From SZUA-36 sp963774415 (lineage in GTDB: Bacteria; Pseudomonadota; Gammaproteobacteria; Xanthomonadales; SZUA-36), in NCBI GenBank assembly GCA_963774415.1, contig CAVZEU010000003.1, positions 558,001 through 622,000 of the forward strand: a DNA stretch of 64,000 nucleotides, given 5' to 3'. A model generated the notes under the pieces. It worked only from the letters and a program-made list of their open reading frames with translations, searched no databases and had not been told where the DNA came from. Shown here piece after piece: positions 1 through 8,686 of the stretch. Each line of letters starts with the position of its first letter. Within the stretch, counting starts at the first letter, position 1. A program made the position numbers and the translations under genes.

Positions 1-1138
1 ACGAGTAGTTTTCACCGGTACCGACGTACAGGCGGTTGCGCTCCAGATCGAGCGTCGGGCTGTCCCATACCGGCGCACCGGACGGGGCGAGGATCGGCGT
101 GCCGGCCCGGTTGCTGCCGACCTTGACGGGTTTCTCATCGATCGTCCACGTTTTCCATAAACGCTCGCCGGTTTTTGCATCCAGCGCGACCACCGAGCCG
201 CGGAAGGTGCAGCAGGCGTAAGCCGGGTCCGCCGCCGGCACGACTTCAAGGGATGAAACCGGTACGAATAGCCGGTCGCCGGCCAGCGCCGGCGCGGCTG
301 TGATGGTCGCGTCGCGGTGATCGTCCACGCGCGCCTTCCAGCGCAACTCTCCGGTCCGCGCGCTGATGGCGTAGGCGCGGCCCAGCAGGTCGCCGAAGTA
401 CAGCGTCGGGTCGACGTTCTCATCATCCGCGGACCACGGCGAAATGACGATCGCGGTGCGCACTTCCGCCGGGGCGTGGAATGCCCAGCGCAGGCAGCCG
501 GTTTTTGCGTCGAGCGCGCGCACGGTGCCGTCCTGGCTGCCAAAGTAAATGGCGCCGCCGCCATAGGCGGGCTGGGAGCGCGCCTTGTAGGAATTGGTGT
601 AGGCAAACGCCCACTTGACTTCCAGTTGGGGCACGTCGGCCACGGTCAGGCCGCCGCGGTCTGCGGGCAGGAACCGGGTATTTTCCGGGTCGAAGCCGCG
701 ACCGTTGGCGACCGGCACGATCGCCGGGTCAAAGCCGTGTTCGGCGTCGCACGCCGGCGGCTGGCGCGGTTCCGCCATGGCATCCAGGTTCTGGCCGCTC
801 AGGAACTCGGCGATGGCCCGGCGCCCGTCCGGGCTGATGGCTGCGGACTGTTCCTGCATCAATCCGTCGTTCATGGCATCGAGGATGTTCTTCGCCCCGA
901 TCATGCTGATAAACAGCCGGCTGGGCGCCTTGTAGCGGGTCTGGTCGTGGCAGCTGGCGCAGTGGTCGAGATAAAGTTGTTCGCCCGTCGGGGCAGCCGC
1001 CGTTGTCTGGGCCGTTTCGGTGCCGCTCGCGGAATTCGCCTGCGGTTGGCTGTCGTCCCCGGACTTTTCAGCATTGCAGCCAGCTGTCAGCACGCCGGTG
1101 AGCAGTGCAATCGTCAGGTGGTGCCATTTGATATTCAT
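1..1138 (-). CDS. PQQ-dependent polyvinyl-alcohol-dehydrogenase-like lipoprotein with N-terminal cytochrome c (3' end outside window)
   Basis: The reading frame starts at the ATG at 1138, with GGAG about 10 nt upstream, and is still open at the left edge, so the C-terminus is missing. The N-terminus is a lipoprotein signal (LTAGC lipobox, Cys near residue 20). A class I cytochrome c motif CASCH follows near residue 53, then beta-propeller repeats of the PQQ-dehydrogenase type with 'ALDAKTG' and 'AISARTGELRWKA' blades. A 'YACCTFRGSVVALD' segment is typical of cytochrome-type polyvinyl alcohol dehydrogenases. The family oxidises secondary alcohols in the periplasm and passes electrons to its own heme. 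The gene lies 44 bp downstream of the crotonase gene on the same strand and is probably co-transcribed. The exact substrate is unknown; the neighbours suggest an alcohol on the compound handled by this catabolic island. Confidence 0.85.
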   Translation of the reverse strand, partial: MNIKWHHLTIALLTGVLTAGCNAEKSGDDSQPQANSASGTETAQTTAAAPTGEQLYLDHCASCHDQTRYKAPSRLFISMIGAKNILDAMNDGLMQEQSAAISPDGRRAIAEFLSGQNLDAMAEPRQPPACDAEHGFDPAIVPVANGRGFDPENTRFLPADRGGLTVADVPQLEVKWAFAYTNSYKARSQPAYGGGAIYFGSQDGTVRALDAKTGCLRWAFHAPAEVRTAIVISPWSADDENVDPTLYFGDLLGRAYAISARTGELRWKARVDDHRDATITAAPALAGDRLFVPVSSLEVVPAADPAYACCTFRGSVVALDAKTGERLWKTWTIDEKPVKVGSNRAGTPILAPSGAPVWDSPTLDLERNRLYVGTGENYS

Positions 1139-1182
1139 GATGTTTACTCCAGGTCAGAAAGGGTACGTGCTGGCAACAGCGT

Positions 1183-2607
1183 TCAGCTGGCCAGCGGATA
1201 AAAGCGGTCCCCACCGGCGGCCATGGCCCGCAGCCATTCCGGCGGCTCGAGTCCGGCCCCGGCGTCGGCGCTCAGCGCGTCGCAACGTTCGACGAATGCA
1301 GCCGGACCCAAGGTGTCGATATAGGAGATCGCGCCGCCGGTGTAGCTGGGAAACCCGCAGCCGAGAGTACTGACCAGATCGATCGTGGCCGCGTCGGCCA
1401 GCTCATCGTGCCAGATTTCCGCGGCTGCCAGCGCCTGGGCGCTCAACAGCCTCTGCCCGAGGCTCTGGGCATCCGCGAGGCCCTCGTTGGCGGCGAAATT
1501 TGCAGCCTCTTCCGCCAACAGTGACAGCGGGCCTTCGTCCATGCCCGCCGCCCAGGCGGCGTTTTCTATCAGGGCCGTCTTGAGGCCGGCTTCCGCCATC
1601 TGCCGGGCCTGCTCCAGGTAGGCGTCGCGCAGACGCTGCCTGATCTCAGCCGCACCCTGCAGCGACATGATCTGCTCGCGGCTCTGCTTGCCCCGGTTGA
1701 GAAACAGCGTCCGGATCATGTTGCGCGCGACCGGGTCGCGCGTGAGCGCGGCGAATTCCCGGGTCTCGATTTTCAGCGCGGTGTCGATGGAGTTGACCGT
1801 GGTGCCGTTGAACAGGCACCGCAGGATGGCGATCGGTGCCGGATAATTGTGCCGGTACTCGGTGCTGACCTTGGCCGTTTGCAACTGGAACAGCCGGCTG
1901 ATGTTCATGTCGTTGAGCTTGCTGCCGCCCGGGATCCTGAAGCCCTTCCGGTCCCAGGGCTGGGCCGCGACACCTGCTTCTAGCACCCAGGCTTCCGCCG
2001 TGCCGAGCAGGTCCCCGGAATCCGCGACCGCATCGATAATGCCGAGTTCCAGCGCCTCGCGCGGTGGCACTGCGCGGCCGCTCAATATCAGGTCGGCCGC
2101 GGCTTTCAAGCCGATGAGCCGGGGCAGGCGCTGGGTGCCGCCGCCGGCGGGCAACAACCCCAGCTTGACCTCTGGCAGCCCGAGCCGAACCTTGGCATCG
2201 TCGATGACGACACGGTAATGACAGGCGAGCGCCAGTTCCAGGCCGCCGCCCAGCGCGGTGCCGTTGATCGCGACCGCGACCGGCTTGCCGCAGGTTTCCA
2301 GCTTGCGCAAAGAAACGGTGTACGTGCGTGACTGCTCATACGCTTCTCGGGCCGTGCGCTGCATGTCGTAGTAGCGGACGATGCGTTTCAGGTCACCCCC
2401 GGCCAGGAAAGAATCCTTGCCGGAATGGATCACCGCGCCGATGGCCTCATCGTCGGCCGCCAGGTGTTCGGCCGCGTCACCCACGGCGCGGTGGAACCCG
2501 GTCGTCAGCACGTTGACCGGCCGGTCCTTGACGTCGATCGTGATGAAGGCCACGCCGCGCTCGGAAAGGCGGTAGCTGAGGGGGCCGAACTGGGTTGGCT
2601 GGGTCAT
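1183..2607 (-). CDS. Enoyl-CoA hydratase fused to 3-hydroxyacyl-CoA dehydrogenase C-terminal domains, NAD-binding domain absent
   Basis: The protein is 474 aa from the ATG at 2607, chosen because AAGGAA lies just upstream; an ATG at 2625 is possible. Residues 1-200 are a crotonase domain with the oxyanion-hole run 'ALGGGLELALA' and two acidic residues, E124 and E146, equivalent to the catalytic Glu pair of FadB. Residues 245-305 match the linker that precedes the Rossmann domain in FadB/FadJ-type proteins ('NYPAPIAILRC', 'ARNMIRTLFLN'). The protein then passes almost directly (about residue 312) into the helical dehydrogenase C-terminal domains ('LIENAAWAAGMDEGPLSLL', 'LGCGFPSYTGGAISYIDTLG'). 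No GxGxxG Rossmann segment is present, so I infer it hydrates enoyl-CoA but cannot oxidise the product. It sits 26 bp after the thiolase gene. Confidence 0.85.
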   Translation of the reverse strand: MTQPTQFGPLSYRLSERGVAFITIDVKDRPVNVLTTGFHRAVGDAAEHLAADDEAIGAVIHSGKDSFLAGGDLKRIVRYYDMQRTAREAYEQSRTYTVSLRKLETCGKPVAVAINGTALGGGLELALACHYRVVIDDAKVRLGLPEVKLGLLPAGGGTQRLPRLIGLKAAADLILSGRAVPPREALELGIIDAVADSGDLLGTAEAWVLEAGVAAQPWDRKGFRIPGGSKLNDMNISRLFQLQTAKVSTEYRHNYPAPIAILRCLFNGTTVNSIDTALKIETREFAALTRDPVARNMIRTLFLNRGKQSREQIMSLQGAAEIRQRLRDAYLEQARQMAEAGLKTALIENAAWAAGMDEGPLSLLAEEAANFAANEGLADAQSLGQRLLSAQALAAAEIWHDELADAATIDLVSTLGCGFPSYTGGAISYIDTLGPAAFVERCDALSADAGAGLEPPEWLRAMAAGGDRFYPLAS

Positions 2608-2633
2608 GCTGTTTTCCTTGTTCATGGCGCCGT

Positions 2634-3839
2634 TCAAACGCGTTCGATGATGGCCGCCGTCCCCATGCCGGCGCCGATGCACAGGTTGACCAGGGCGGTG
2701 CCCAAACCGCGTCTTTCGAGTTCGTCCAGGACGGTGCCGAGGATCATCACGCCGGTTGCGCCGATCGGGTGTCCCATGGCGATGGCGCCGCCATTGACGT
2801 TGATCTTTTCGTGCGGAACCTGCATTTCCTCCATGAACAGCAATACCACGGAAGCAAATGCCTCGTTGAGCTCCCATAGGTCGATGTCCGCGGCGTCCAT
2901 GCCGGCTTTCTCCAGGGCAATGCGCGCGGAGGGCGTGGGCCCGGTCAGCATCAGCGTCGGGTCGGTGCCGACGGAGGCGCAGGAGACGATGCGCGCCCGC
3001 GGTTTCAGGCCGATGGTCTCGCCGGCCGCGGCAGTGCCGATCAGGGCCCCGCCGGCCCCGTCCACGATGGCGCTGGAATTGCCCGCGGTATGTATATGTT
3101 CGATTTTTGCGATTTGCGGGAATTTGAGGATGGCCTGCCGATCGAAGCCCATGGCGCCGGCGGCTTCGAACACCGGTGGCAGCTTGGCGAGGCCCTCCAC
3201 CGTGGTTGCCGGGCGGATCGCTTCGTCGCGCTCGAGCAAGGTCAGGCCGAGTTCGTCGACGACCGGAATGACGGAACGGTCAAAATACGACTGCTCCCAG
3301 GCGGCGGCCGCGCGCTGCTGGCTGTGCATGGCATAGTGGTCGACGTCGGCGCGCGTGTGGCCGTGCAGCGTGCCGATCAGGTCGGCCGATACGCCCTGCG
3401 GAACGTAGTGAATCTTGTAGGCCAGGGCAGGGTCGGATGACCAGGCCCCGCCCGACGAGCCGATCGGGATGCGGGACATGCTCTCGACACCGCAGGCGAT
3501 GACCAGTTCGCACTGCCCGGAGGCGACCTTGGCGGCCGCCAGGTTGACCGCTTCCAGCCCGGACGCGCAGTAACGGTGTATCTGCTGGCCAGGCACCGTC
3601 AGCGCGTAGTCGGCCGCCAGGCAGGCACTGCGGCCGATGGCACTGCCCTGCTCGCCGATGGGTGAACCGCAACCGGATATGACATCTTCCACCAGGGCCG
3701 TGTCGAGCTGGTTCCTGTCTCTGAGGCGGATCAGCACCTGCGCCAGCAGGTTGACCGGTGAAACGCTGTGCAGACCGCCGTCGGGACGGCCCTTGCCGCG
3801 TGGCGTTCTCAGGTGATCGAATATGTAGGCTGCGGACAT
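2634..3839 (-). CDS. Acetyl-CoA C-acyltransferase (thiolase, FadA-like)
   Basis: This 401-aa thiolase cleaves 3-oxoacyl-CoA with CoA. The ATG at 3839 is preferred over an in-frame GTG at 3848, as thiolases usually begin close to such an 'AYIFDHLRTPRG' segment. The acylated nucleophile is Cys91 in 'YCASGLEAVN'. The other landmarks are 'NEAFASVVL', the catalytic His in 'NGGAIAMGHPIGATG' and the second Cys in 'LCIGAGMGTA' close to the C-terminus. Length and motif order are those of a complete degradative thiolase. It is the first gene of the leftward unit with the crotonase and quinoprotein genes and is divergent from the SDR at 3981. With the crotonase and that SDR it makes a beta-oxidation set split over two divergent transcripts. 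Confidence 0.92.
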   Translation of the reverse strand: MSAAYIFDHLRTPRGKGRPDGGLHSVSPVNLLAQVLIRLRDRNQLDTALVEDVISGCGSPIGEQGSAIGRSACLAADYALTVPGQQIHRYCASGLEAVNLAAAKVASGQCELVIACGVESMSRIPIGSSGGAWSSDPALAYKIHYVPQGVSADLIGTLHGHTRADVDHYAMHSQQRAAAAWEQSYFDRSVIPVVDELGLTLLERDEAIRPATTVEGLAKLPPVFEAAGAMGFDRQAILKFPQIAKIEHIHTAGNSSAIVDGAGGALIGTAAAGETIGLKPRARIVSCASVGTDPTLMLTGPTPSARIALEKAGMDAADIDLWELNEAFASVVLLFMEEMQVPHEKINVNGGAIAMGHPIGATGVMILGTVLDELERRGLGTALVNLCIGAGMGTAAIIERV

Positions 3840-3980
3840 AGGCGGCACTCTTCGTTTCGACGCGGGCGGTATGTGCTCCGCGTTTCGTTGGTGGTTCCTG
3901 CCGCAAAAAAATCGGCTGCGACGAACACTTTGATCGGTTATTATACATTTTGTATTTAATTCAAAAAACGATTACTTGCT
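3840..3980. promoter_or_regulatory. Divergent promoter region with palindrome ATACA-TTT-TGTAT
   Basis: This 141-bp AT-rich gap separates the divergent thiolase and SDR genes, so it must hold promoters for both directions. A perfect 5-bp inverted repeat with 3-bp spacer lies at 3943-3955. It is a candidate site for one of the two TetR-family regulators in the window. No experiment or consensus match supports this. Confidence 0.35.
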
Positions 3981-4742
3981 ATGGAACTTAAAAATAAAGT
4001 GGCCGTGGTCACCGGGGGCGCCTCGGGGCTGGGGCGGGCGACCGTAGAAAATTTCGTCAGCCGTGGCGGCCGGGCCGCCATTTTCGACCTCAACGAGGAG
4101 GCCGGCAACGCGCTCGCGGAGCAACTGGGCGAGGCGGCGCTGTATTGCCGCGTCGACGTGGCCGACGATGATTCGATCGACGCGGGTATCGACGCGGCGA
4201 TGGAGGCATTCGGCGCGATCCACATCTGTGTCAATTGCGCCGGCCGCGGCGGCGGCGCCACCAAGACGCTGAGCAAGAAAGGTGCTTTCCCGATGGAGCT
4301 GTTCAGGCAGGTGATCAACATCAACCTGGTCGGGACCTTTTGTGTCCTGAGCAAAGCGGCGGAAAAGATGGCCCTGAACGAGCCCGACGAGAACGGCGAG
4401 CGGGGGGTGATCATCAACACGGCCTCGATTGCGGCCTATTCGGGGCAGAAGGGCCAGGTCGCCTATGCCGCCAGCAAGGGCGGGCTGGTCAGCATGACCC
4501 TGCCGATCGCCCGCGACCTGGCCTATTACGGCATTCGCATCGTGACCATTGCCCCGGGCCTGTTCGACACGCCGATCCTCAAGGGACTTTCCCCGGAGGT
4601 GAAACAGGCGTTGGCGGATAATATCCCGAACCCGCCGCGCCTGGGCGATGTTTCGGAGTTCGCGGCGCTGGCGGAGCACATCGTGAACAATCGTTATATG
4701 AACGGCGAAACCGTCCGTCTGGACGCGGCCCTGCGCATGTAA
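3981..4742 (+). CDS. Short-chain dehydrogenase, 3-hydroxyacyl-CoA dehydrogenase type 2 (HSD10)-like
   Basis: This 253-aa classical SDR has the NAD(H) motif 'TGGASGLG' near residue 12, 'NCAGRGGG' in the NAG position, a catalytic Ser in 'NTASIAAYSGQ' and the YxxxK pair in 'YAASKGG'. The insert after the NAG motif ('KTLSKKGAFPMELF') and the 'IAPGLFDTPIL' segment are typical of the HSD10 / type 2 3-hydroxyacyl-CoA dehydrogenase group, which oxidises short, branched or steroid-like 3-hydroxy substrates with NAD+. That activity would replace the dehydrogenase function missing from the neighbouring crotonase fusion. The gene is divergent from the thiolase and 69 bp upstream of the quinoprotein dehydrogenase gene. 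The family call is firm and the substrate is inferred. Confidence 0.85.
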   Translation: MELKNKVAVVTGGASGLGRATVENFVSRGGRAAIFDLNEEAGNALAEQLGEAALYCRVDVADDDSIDAGIDAAMEAFGAIHICVNCAGRGGGATKTLSKKGAFPMELFRQVININLVGTFCVLSKAAEKMALNEPDENGERGVIINTASIAAYSGQKGQVAYAASKGGLVSMTLPIARDLAYYGIRIVTIAPGLFDTPILKGLSPEVKQALADNIPNPPRLGDVSEFAALAEHIVNNRYMNGETVRLDAALRM

Positions 4743-4811
4743 ACGGCAGGTAAGTCTAAGCGGCTGGCTCCGGGCACGGCCGGGGCAGCCAATACCGGAT
4801 TTGAGATAGCT

Positions 4812-6944
4812 ATGAAAAGATCGAAGTCATTATCAATTTTCGCGCTCGCTTCGACCCTCTGCGCCGTGTTATTTGTCGGTGCAGCGGCGGCGGCCGCCCC
4901 GGACGGAACCGGCAAGGCGATCTATGACCAGCATTGCGCGGAATGTCATGGCATGCGGCTGAGGGGTTCCGGCCACGGTTCCGAACTGGCCGGCCCGAAT
5001 TTTATCTCCAAGTGGGGCAACCGGCCTGTCAGCGCGTTATTCGCAGTCACGGCCGAGACCATGCCGGCCGGCCGCCCAGGTTCGCTGAGCGAGTCGGCCA
5101 ACCTAGCCATCCTGCGCTACATGCTGGCGGCGAACGGCGCGGCCGGTTCCCTCGACGCGGTGCAGCCGGATTCCGGGACCTCGGTTGGTGTCTTGATCAA
5201 GGGTGCCGATTGGAAGGCGTCGATGGCCGAGGCCAGCTCACAGAGCTGGGCAAAGGCGAGTTCCATCGCAGACGCCGCGAGAAAGGCGTCCGGCTTCGTC
5301 AACCAGCCGGTCGAGCACTTCAGGCCGGTCACCGACGCCATGCTGGCCCGGCCGGACCCCGGTGACTGGCTGAGCTGGCGCCGCACGCTCGACGGCCAGG
5401 GGTTCAGCCCGCTCGAGCAGGTTACCCGCGACAACGTCGGCCAGTTGCAGCTGGCGTGGGTCATCGCCATGCGCGACGGCAGCAACCAGACCACGCCGCT
5501 GGTCCATGACGGCATCATGTACCTGGTCAACCCGCAGAACGTGATCCAGGCGATCGACGCCGCCAGCGGCGACGTCATTTGGGAATACGCGAACACGTAT
5601 CCGCCCGAGTCCGAAACGCTTGGCGGCCCGACGCGCACCATCGCCATCTACGAAGACAAGATCTTCATGGCGACCTACGACGCGGCCCTCGTGGCCGTCG
5701 ATGCGAAAACCGGCAGGCAATTGTGGAAGACCGTCAAGGCCGACTGGAAGGAGGGCTATACCCATACCAGCGGCCCGATCGTCGCCGGCGGTGTCGTCGT
5801 CAGCGGAATCAACGGCTGTGAGCGCTACAAAAAAGGCGGCTGTTTCATCACCGGGCACGACCCGGACACCGGCAAGGAGTTGTGGCGCCTGTCCACCATC
5901 GCGCTGCCGGGCGACCCGAACGACGCCAGCTGGGGCGGTTTGCCGGTCAAGCTGCGGGCAGGCGGCGACACCTGGATTCCGGGCAGCTACGATCCCGACC
6001 TGGGCCTGTTCTATATCGGCACCGCGCAGGCCAAGCCCTGGGTGGCGGCCAGCCGCGGAATGTCGCCGTTGGACGCGGCGCTCTACACCGACTCGACGCT
6101 CGCCATCGACCCGAAGACGGGCAAAATGGTGTGGTATTACCAGCACGTTCCCGGTGAGTCACTCGATATGGAGCCCGGGTTCGAGCGGGTCCTGGTCGAC
6201 CTCGACGGCAGCAAGGAGCTGTTTACGATCGGCAAGGACGGCATCCTCTGGAAGCTGGACCGGAAGACGGGTCGGTTTATCGATTTCGTCGCCACGCTGC
6301 CGCAGAATATCTTCGAGCCGTTGAACCGGAAGACAGGCCGCCTGCATTATCGCAAGGACATCGTCGATGCCAGGATCGGTGAACCGGTCAATGTCTGCCC
6401 CGGCATTTACGGCGGTCACAACTGGCAGGCCTCGGCGTATTATCCGGCCAGTCATTCCCTGGTCATCCCGTTGCACCAGCTGTGCGCGGAAATGACCGGC
6501 CGCGAAGTGAAAAAGGTCGAAGGTTATGGCGGCTACGGCGGCGATTCGACGGTCTACCCGATGCCGGGCGTCAACGGCATGCTCGGCAAGCTGGTGTCGT
6601 ACGACCTGGAAACGATGAAACAGAAATGGGCCTACCAGCAACGCGCCATGTTTCTGACGGGGGCGCTGACGACGGCGGGCGGCCTGGTGTTTATCGGTGA
6701 CCTCGACCGTTATTTCAAGGCTTTCGACGCCGATACCGGCAAGGAACTGTGGAAAGTCCGGCTCGGGGCCGGTTTGCACGGCTTTCCGATCTCCTACGCC
6801 GTCAACGGCAAGCAATACATCGCGGTGCCGACCGGCATGGGCGTCTTCAAATTGCTGACCGCGACGCAAGAGCCGGAAATCTATCAACCCAACGGCGGTA
6901 ACGCGCTCTACGTATTCACGCTGCCGGACGCGCCCGGGCACTGA
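4812..6944 (+). CDS. Exported quinoprotein (PQQ) alcohol dehydrogenase with N-terminal cytochrome c
   Basis: The 710-aa protein begins with a signal peptide ending near the Ala-rich run at 23-29, followed by a c-type heme motif CAECH (42-46) and an eight-bladed PQQ propeller (about 190-690). Conserved active-site points are visible. E337 in 'NGCE' matches the metal-binding Glu of methanol dehydrogenase, and D452 matches the catalytic Asp. Several positions deviate: the usual metal-ligand Asn in 'GTGNP' is Gln406, the Trp before the catalytic Asp is Leu451, and the residue two after the catalytic Asp is Glu454. That last position is Asp in lanthanide-dependent enzymes and a small residue in many calcium enzymes. 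There is no adjacent Cys-Cys pair; instead Cys336 and Cys344 flank the blade. It would act in the periplasm on an alcohol and reduce its own heme. Confidence 0.85.
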   Translation: MKRSKSLSIFALASTLCAVLFVGAAAAAAPDGTGKAIYDQHCAECHGMRLRGSGHGSELAGPNFISKWGNRPVSALFAVTAETMPAGRPGSLSESANLAILRYMLAANGAAGSLDAVQPDSGTSVGVLIKGADWKASMAEASSQSWAKASSIADAARKASGFVNQPVEHFRPVTDAMLARPDPGDWLSWRRTLDGQGFSPLEQVTRDNVGQLQLAWVIAMRDGSNQTTPLVHDGIMYLVNPQNVIQAIDAASGDVIWEYANTYPPESETLGGPTRTIAIYEDKIFMATYDAALVAVDAKTGRQLWKTVKADWKEGYTHTSGPIVAGGVVVSGINGCERYKKGGCFITGHDPDTGKELWRLSTIALPGDPNDASWGGLPVKLRAGGDTWIPGSYDPDLGLFYIGTAQAKPWVAASRGMSPLDAALYTDSTLAIDPKTGKMVWYYQHVPGESLDMEPGFERVLVDLDGSKELFTIGKDGILWKLDRKTGRFIDFVATLPQNIFEPLNRKTGRLHYRKDIVDARIGEPVNVCPGIYGGHNWQASAYYPASHSLVIPLHQLCAEMTGREVKKVEGYGGYGGDSTVYPMPGVNGMLGKLVSYDLETMKQKWAYQQRAMFLTGALTTAGGLVFIGDLDRYFKAFDADTGKELWKVRLGAGLHGFPISYAVNGKQYIAVPTGMGVFKLLTATQEPEIYQPNGGNALYVFTLPDAPGH

Positions 6945-6961
6945 ACTGCCGGGGCAGGGGG

Positions 6962-7834
6962 TCAGGGCACGGGTGTCCCGCGTGCGCTCTTATGGGCGCT
7001 GTGTTGCTGTATCCACACACCGGCGAGGATGACCGAGCCGCCGGCGACGAGTGACGGCGAGATCGATTCGTGGTACAGAACGATCGAGGAAATGGCCGCG
7101 AACACCGGTATGAGCAGGGCCCAGGAAATGACGGCGGAGACCGGGTAGGTGCGGTACAGCATGAAGAGCACGGCCTGGCCGAACAGGGCTGCCACGAGCA
7201 CCGAGAACACCAGCGCCAGCCAGTGGTGCCATTGCAACAGGCGCAGGTCCGGAAAGAGCGGGCCCGCGGCGGCGGTCATCAGGCCGAGCGGCAGCAGCGA
7301 AATCGCGGCAATCCACGCCAGCATCCGCCAGATGCCGACCGCGGTCGACTTGCCGATGACGATCGAGCCGACCGAGTAAAAACTCACGGCCAGCACGGTC
7401 AGGCCCAGCGCGGTAACCGACAGGCTGGATTTCGTGGCGCCGGCGAGGTAGACCGCGCCGGCGGTCGCGATCGCTATGCCGAGCCATTTCCTGAACGACA
7501 GGTGCTCCCGGAACAGCAACAACGAGAGGATGGCTGACATCGGCGGCATCAGTTGCGTGCCGACAGCCACCGTCGTCAGGCTTTCGGTCAGGCTGATGGC
7601 CTCGTAAAGCAGGAAAAAGGAGAAACCCCCGATCGCCAGCGCAGCGGCCATGAGCCGCCAGGGTACCGGCTCAAATGGCCGCCACAGCGGCAACAGCACC
7701 AGCAGCGTCATGAGGGCGCGAGCGAACGCCAGTTGCAACGGGGAAAAAACCTCCAGCACCATGCGCGTGGCGGGAAAGTTGCAACCCCACAGCGCGACGG
7801 CGAAAAGCATCAGCAGGACGTGCTTGGCTCGCAT
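6962..7834 (-). CDS. EamA/DMT-superfamily transporter
   Basis: The 290-aa protein starts at the ATG at 7834, two codons inside a possible TTG. It is almost entirely hydrophobic, with about ten predicted membrane spans in two repeats. The N-terminal 'LFAVALWGCNFPATRMVLEVFSP' and 'PPMSAILSLLLFREHLS' segments are typical of the drug/metabolite transporter family. Such proteins export or import small metabolites; the substrate cannot be read from the sequence. It is the last gene of the long leftward catabolic operon, 36 bp after the IpdB-like gene, so it may move the growth substrate or a dead-end product. It converges with the quinoprotein gene, leaving 17 bp between stop codons. Confidence 0.8.
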   Translation of the reverse strand: MRAKHVLLMLFAVALWGCNFPATRMVLEVFSPLQLAFARALMTLLVLLPLWRPFEPVPWRLMAAALAIGGFSFFLLYEAISLTESLTTVAVGTQLMPPMSAILSLLLFREHLSFRKWLGIAIATAGAVYLAGATKSSLSVTALGLTVLAVSFYSVGSIVIGKSTAVGIWRMLAWIAAISLLPLGLMTAAAGPLFPDLRLLQWHHWLALVFSVLVAALFGQAVLFMLYRTYPVSAVISWALLIPVFAAISSIVLYHESISPSLVAGGSVILAGVWIQQHSAHKSARGTPVP

Positions 7835-7870
7835 GGTCAAGTCTGCCGTTAGCCGGGTGCGTGCTGCGGC

Positions 7871-8686
7871 TTAGCGGAAGCCGTGCCGGCGCATGCCGTC
7901 CGGATCGATACGCTGTCGAATCAACCTGACTTGTTCACGGCTCGGAGGGCGGGTTTCGGCGACCGGATCAGGTCCGACGAGCAAGTCGAAACCGGTTGCG
8001 GCCTGAACCTGATCGACCTCGACGCCCGGATGCACGGATTTGAGTCGCATGCGCTTGCTGGCCGGTTCGAAATCCATCACCGCCAGGTTGCTGACGACGA
8101 TGCGGGGCCCGCCCCCGAGCCCCAGCCGTTCGCGGCTGTCGCCGCCGTCGAGAAAGCCGGCGCCCGAGACGAAGTCGACTTTCTCCACGAGGCTTCTCGG
8201 GGAATGGTTGGGCATCCAGTAATAAAGGTCCTTGCCGATCGAGCACATGTCCGCCAGGCCGGCGGTGCCGGGCAGCCTGACTTTGGGTTTATGGTAATCG
8301 GCGCCGATCACCGAGTTGTTCGCGTTGCCGTAGCGATCCAGTTGCGCCGCCCCCACGCAGAATTTGGTGATCCAGCGCCCGTTCAGAACGAAATTCCAGA
8401 AATCGGTGTACTGGTCGACATACATGATGGAGTCCTGCCATAGCGGGGCTTCCAGCGTCGAAGCCGGAATCCGCTCCGGACGCGGCTCGAGGCCGACCGA
8501 CGAGGCGATCCAGGTCAGTTCGGGCGCGTGCGTCAGGCGCGCCAGCATGAACGCCGCGACCGGTATGAACGAGGCCATGCCGTTACAGGCCTGGTCGCCG
8601 TTGCAGAAGCAGGCCGCCAACGTCGTGACCATCAGTTCGTCGATGCTGTAATCATCGGCCGCCGGGCTTGTCCGCCAGTCGCTCAT
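7871..8686 (-). CDS. CoA-transferase family beta subunit, IpdB-like
   Basis: This 271-aa protein of the class I CoA-transferase fold starts at the ATG at 8686, which overlaps the stop of the IpdA-like gene as ATGA, indicating translational coupling. 'GDQACNGMASFIPVAAFMLARLTHAPEL' and 'FCVGAAQLDRYGNANNSVIG' are typical of the beta half. I do not see the Glu-Asn-Gly catalytic motif of true CoA transferases. That fits IpdB of Mycobacterium and Comamonas, where IpdAB is a hydrolase that opens the last carbocyclic ring of steroids by a retro-Claisen reaction. The adjacent alpha subunit, SDR and acyl-CoA enzymes support such a ring-opening role. Glutaconate CoA-transferase-like activity is the alternative. 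Confidence 0.75.
   Translation of the reverse strand: MSDWRTSPAADDYSIDELMVTTLAACFCNGDQACNGMASFIPVAAFMLARLTHAPELTWIASSVGLEPRPERIPASTLEAPLWQDSIMYVDQYTDFWNFVLNGRWITKFCVGAAQLDRYGNANNSVIGADYHKPKVRLPGTAGLADMCSIGKDLYYWMPNHSPRSLVEKVDFVSGAGFLDGGDSRERLGLGGGPRIVVSNLAVMDFEPASKRMRLKSVHPGVEVDQVQAATGFDLLVGPDPVAETRPPSREQVRLIRQRIDPDGMRRHGFR

Noticed and set aside
317..1201. 294-codon frame on the plus strand
   Set aside because: It overlaps the quinoprotein lipoprotein gene on the other strand, which has a heme motif, lipobox and ribosome-binding site.
3840..3980. Shared operator consensus for all palindromes (3943, 15713, 23441, 35400, 35474)
   Set aside because: Arms and spacers differ between sites, so a single regulator consensus is not supported.
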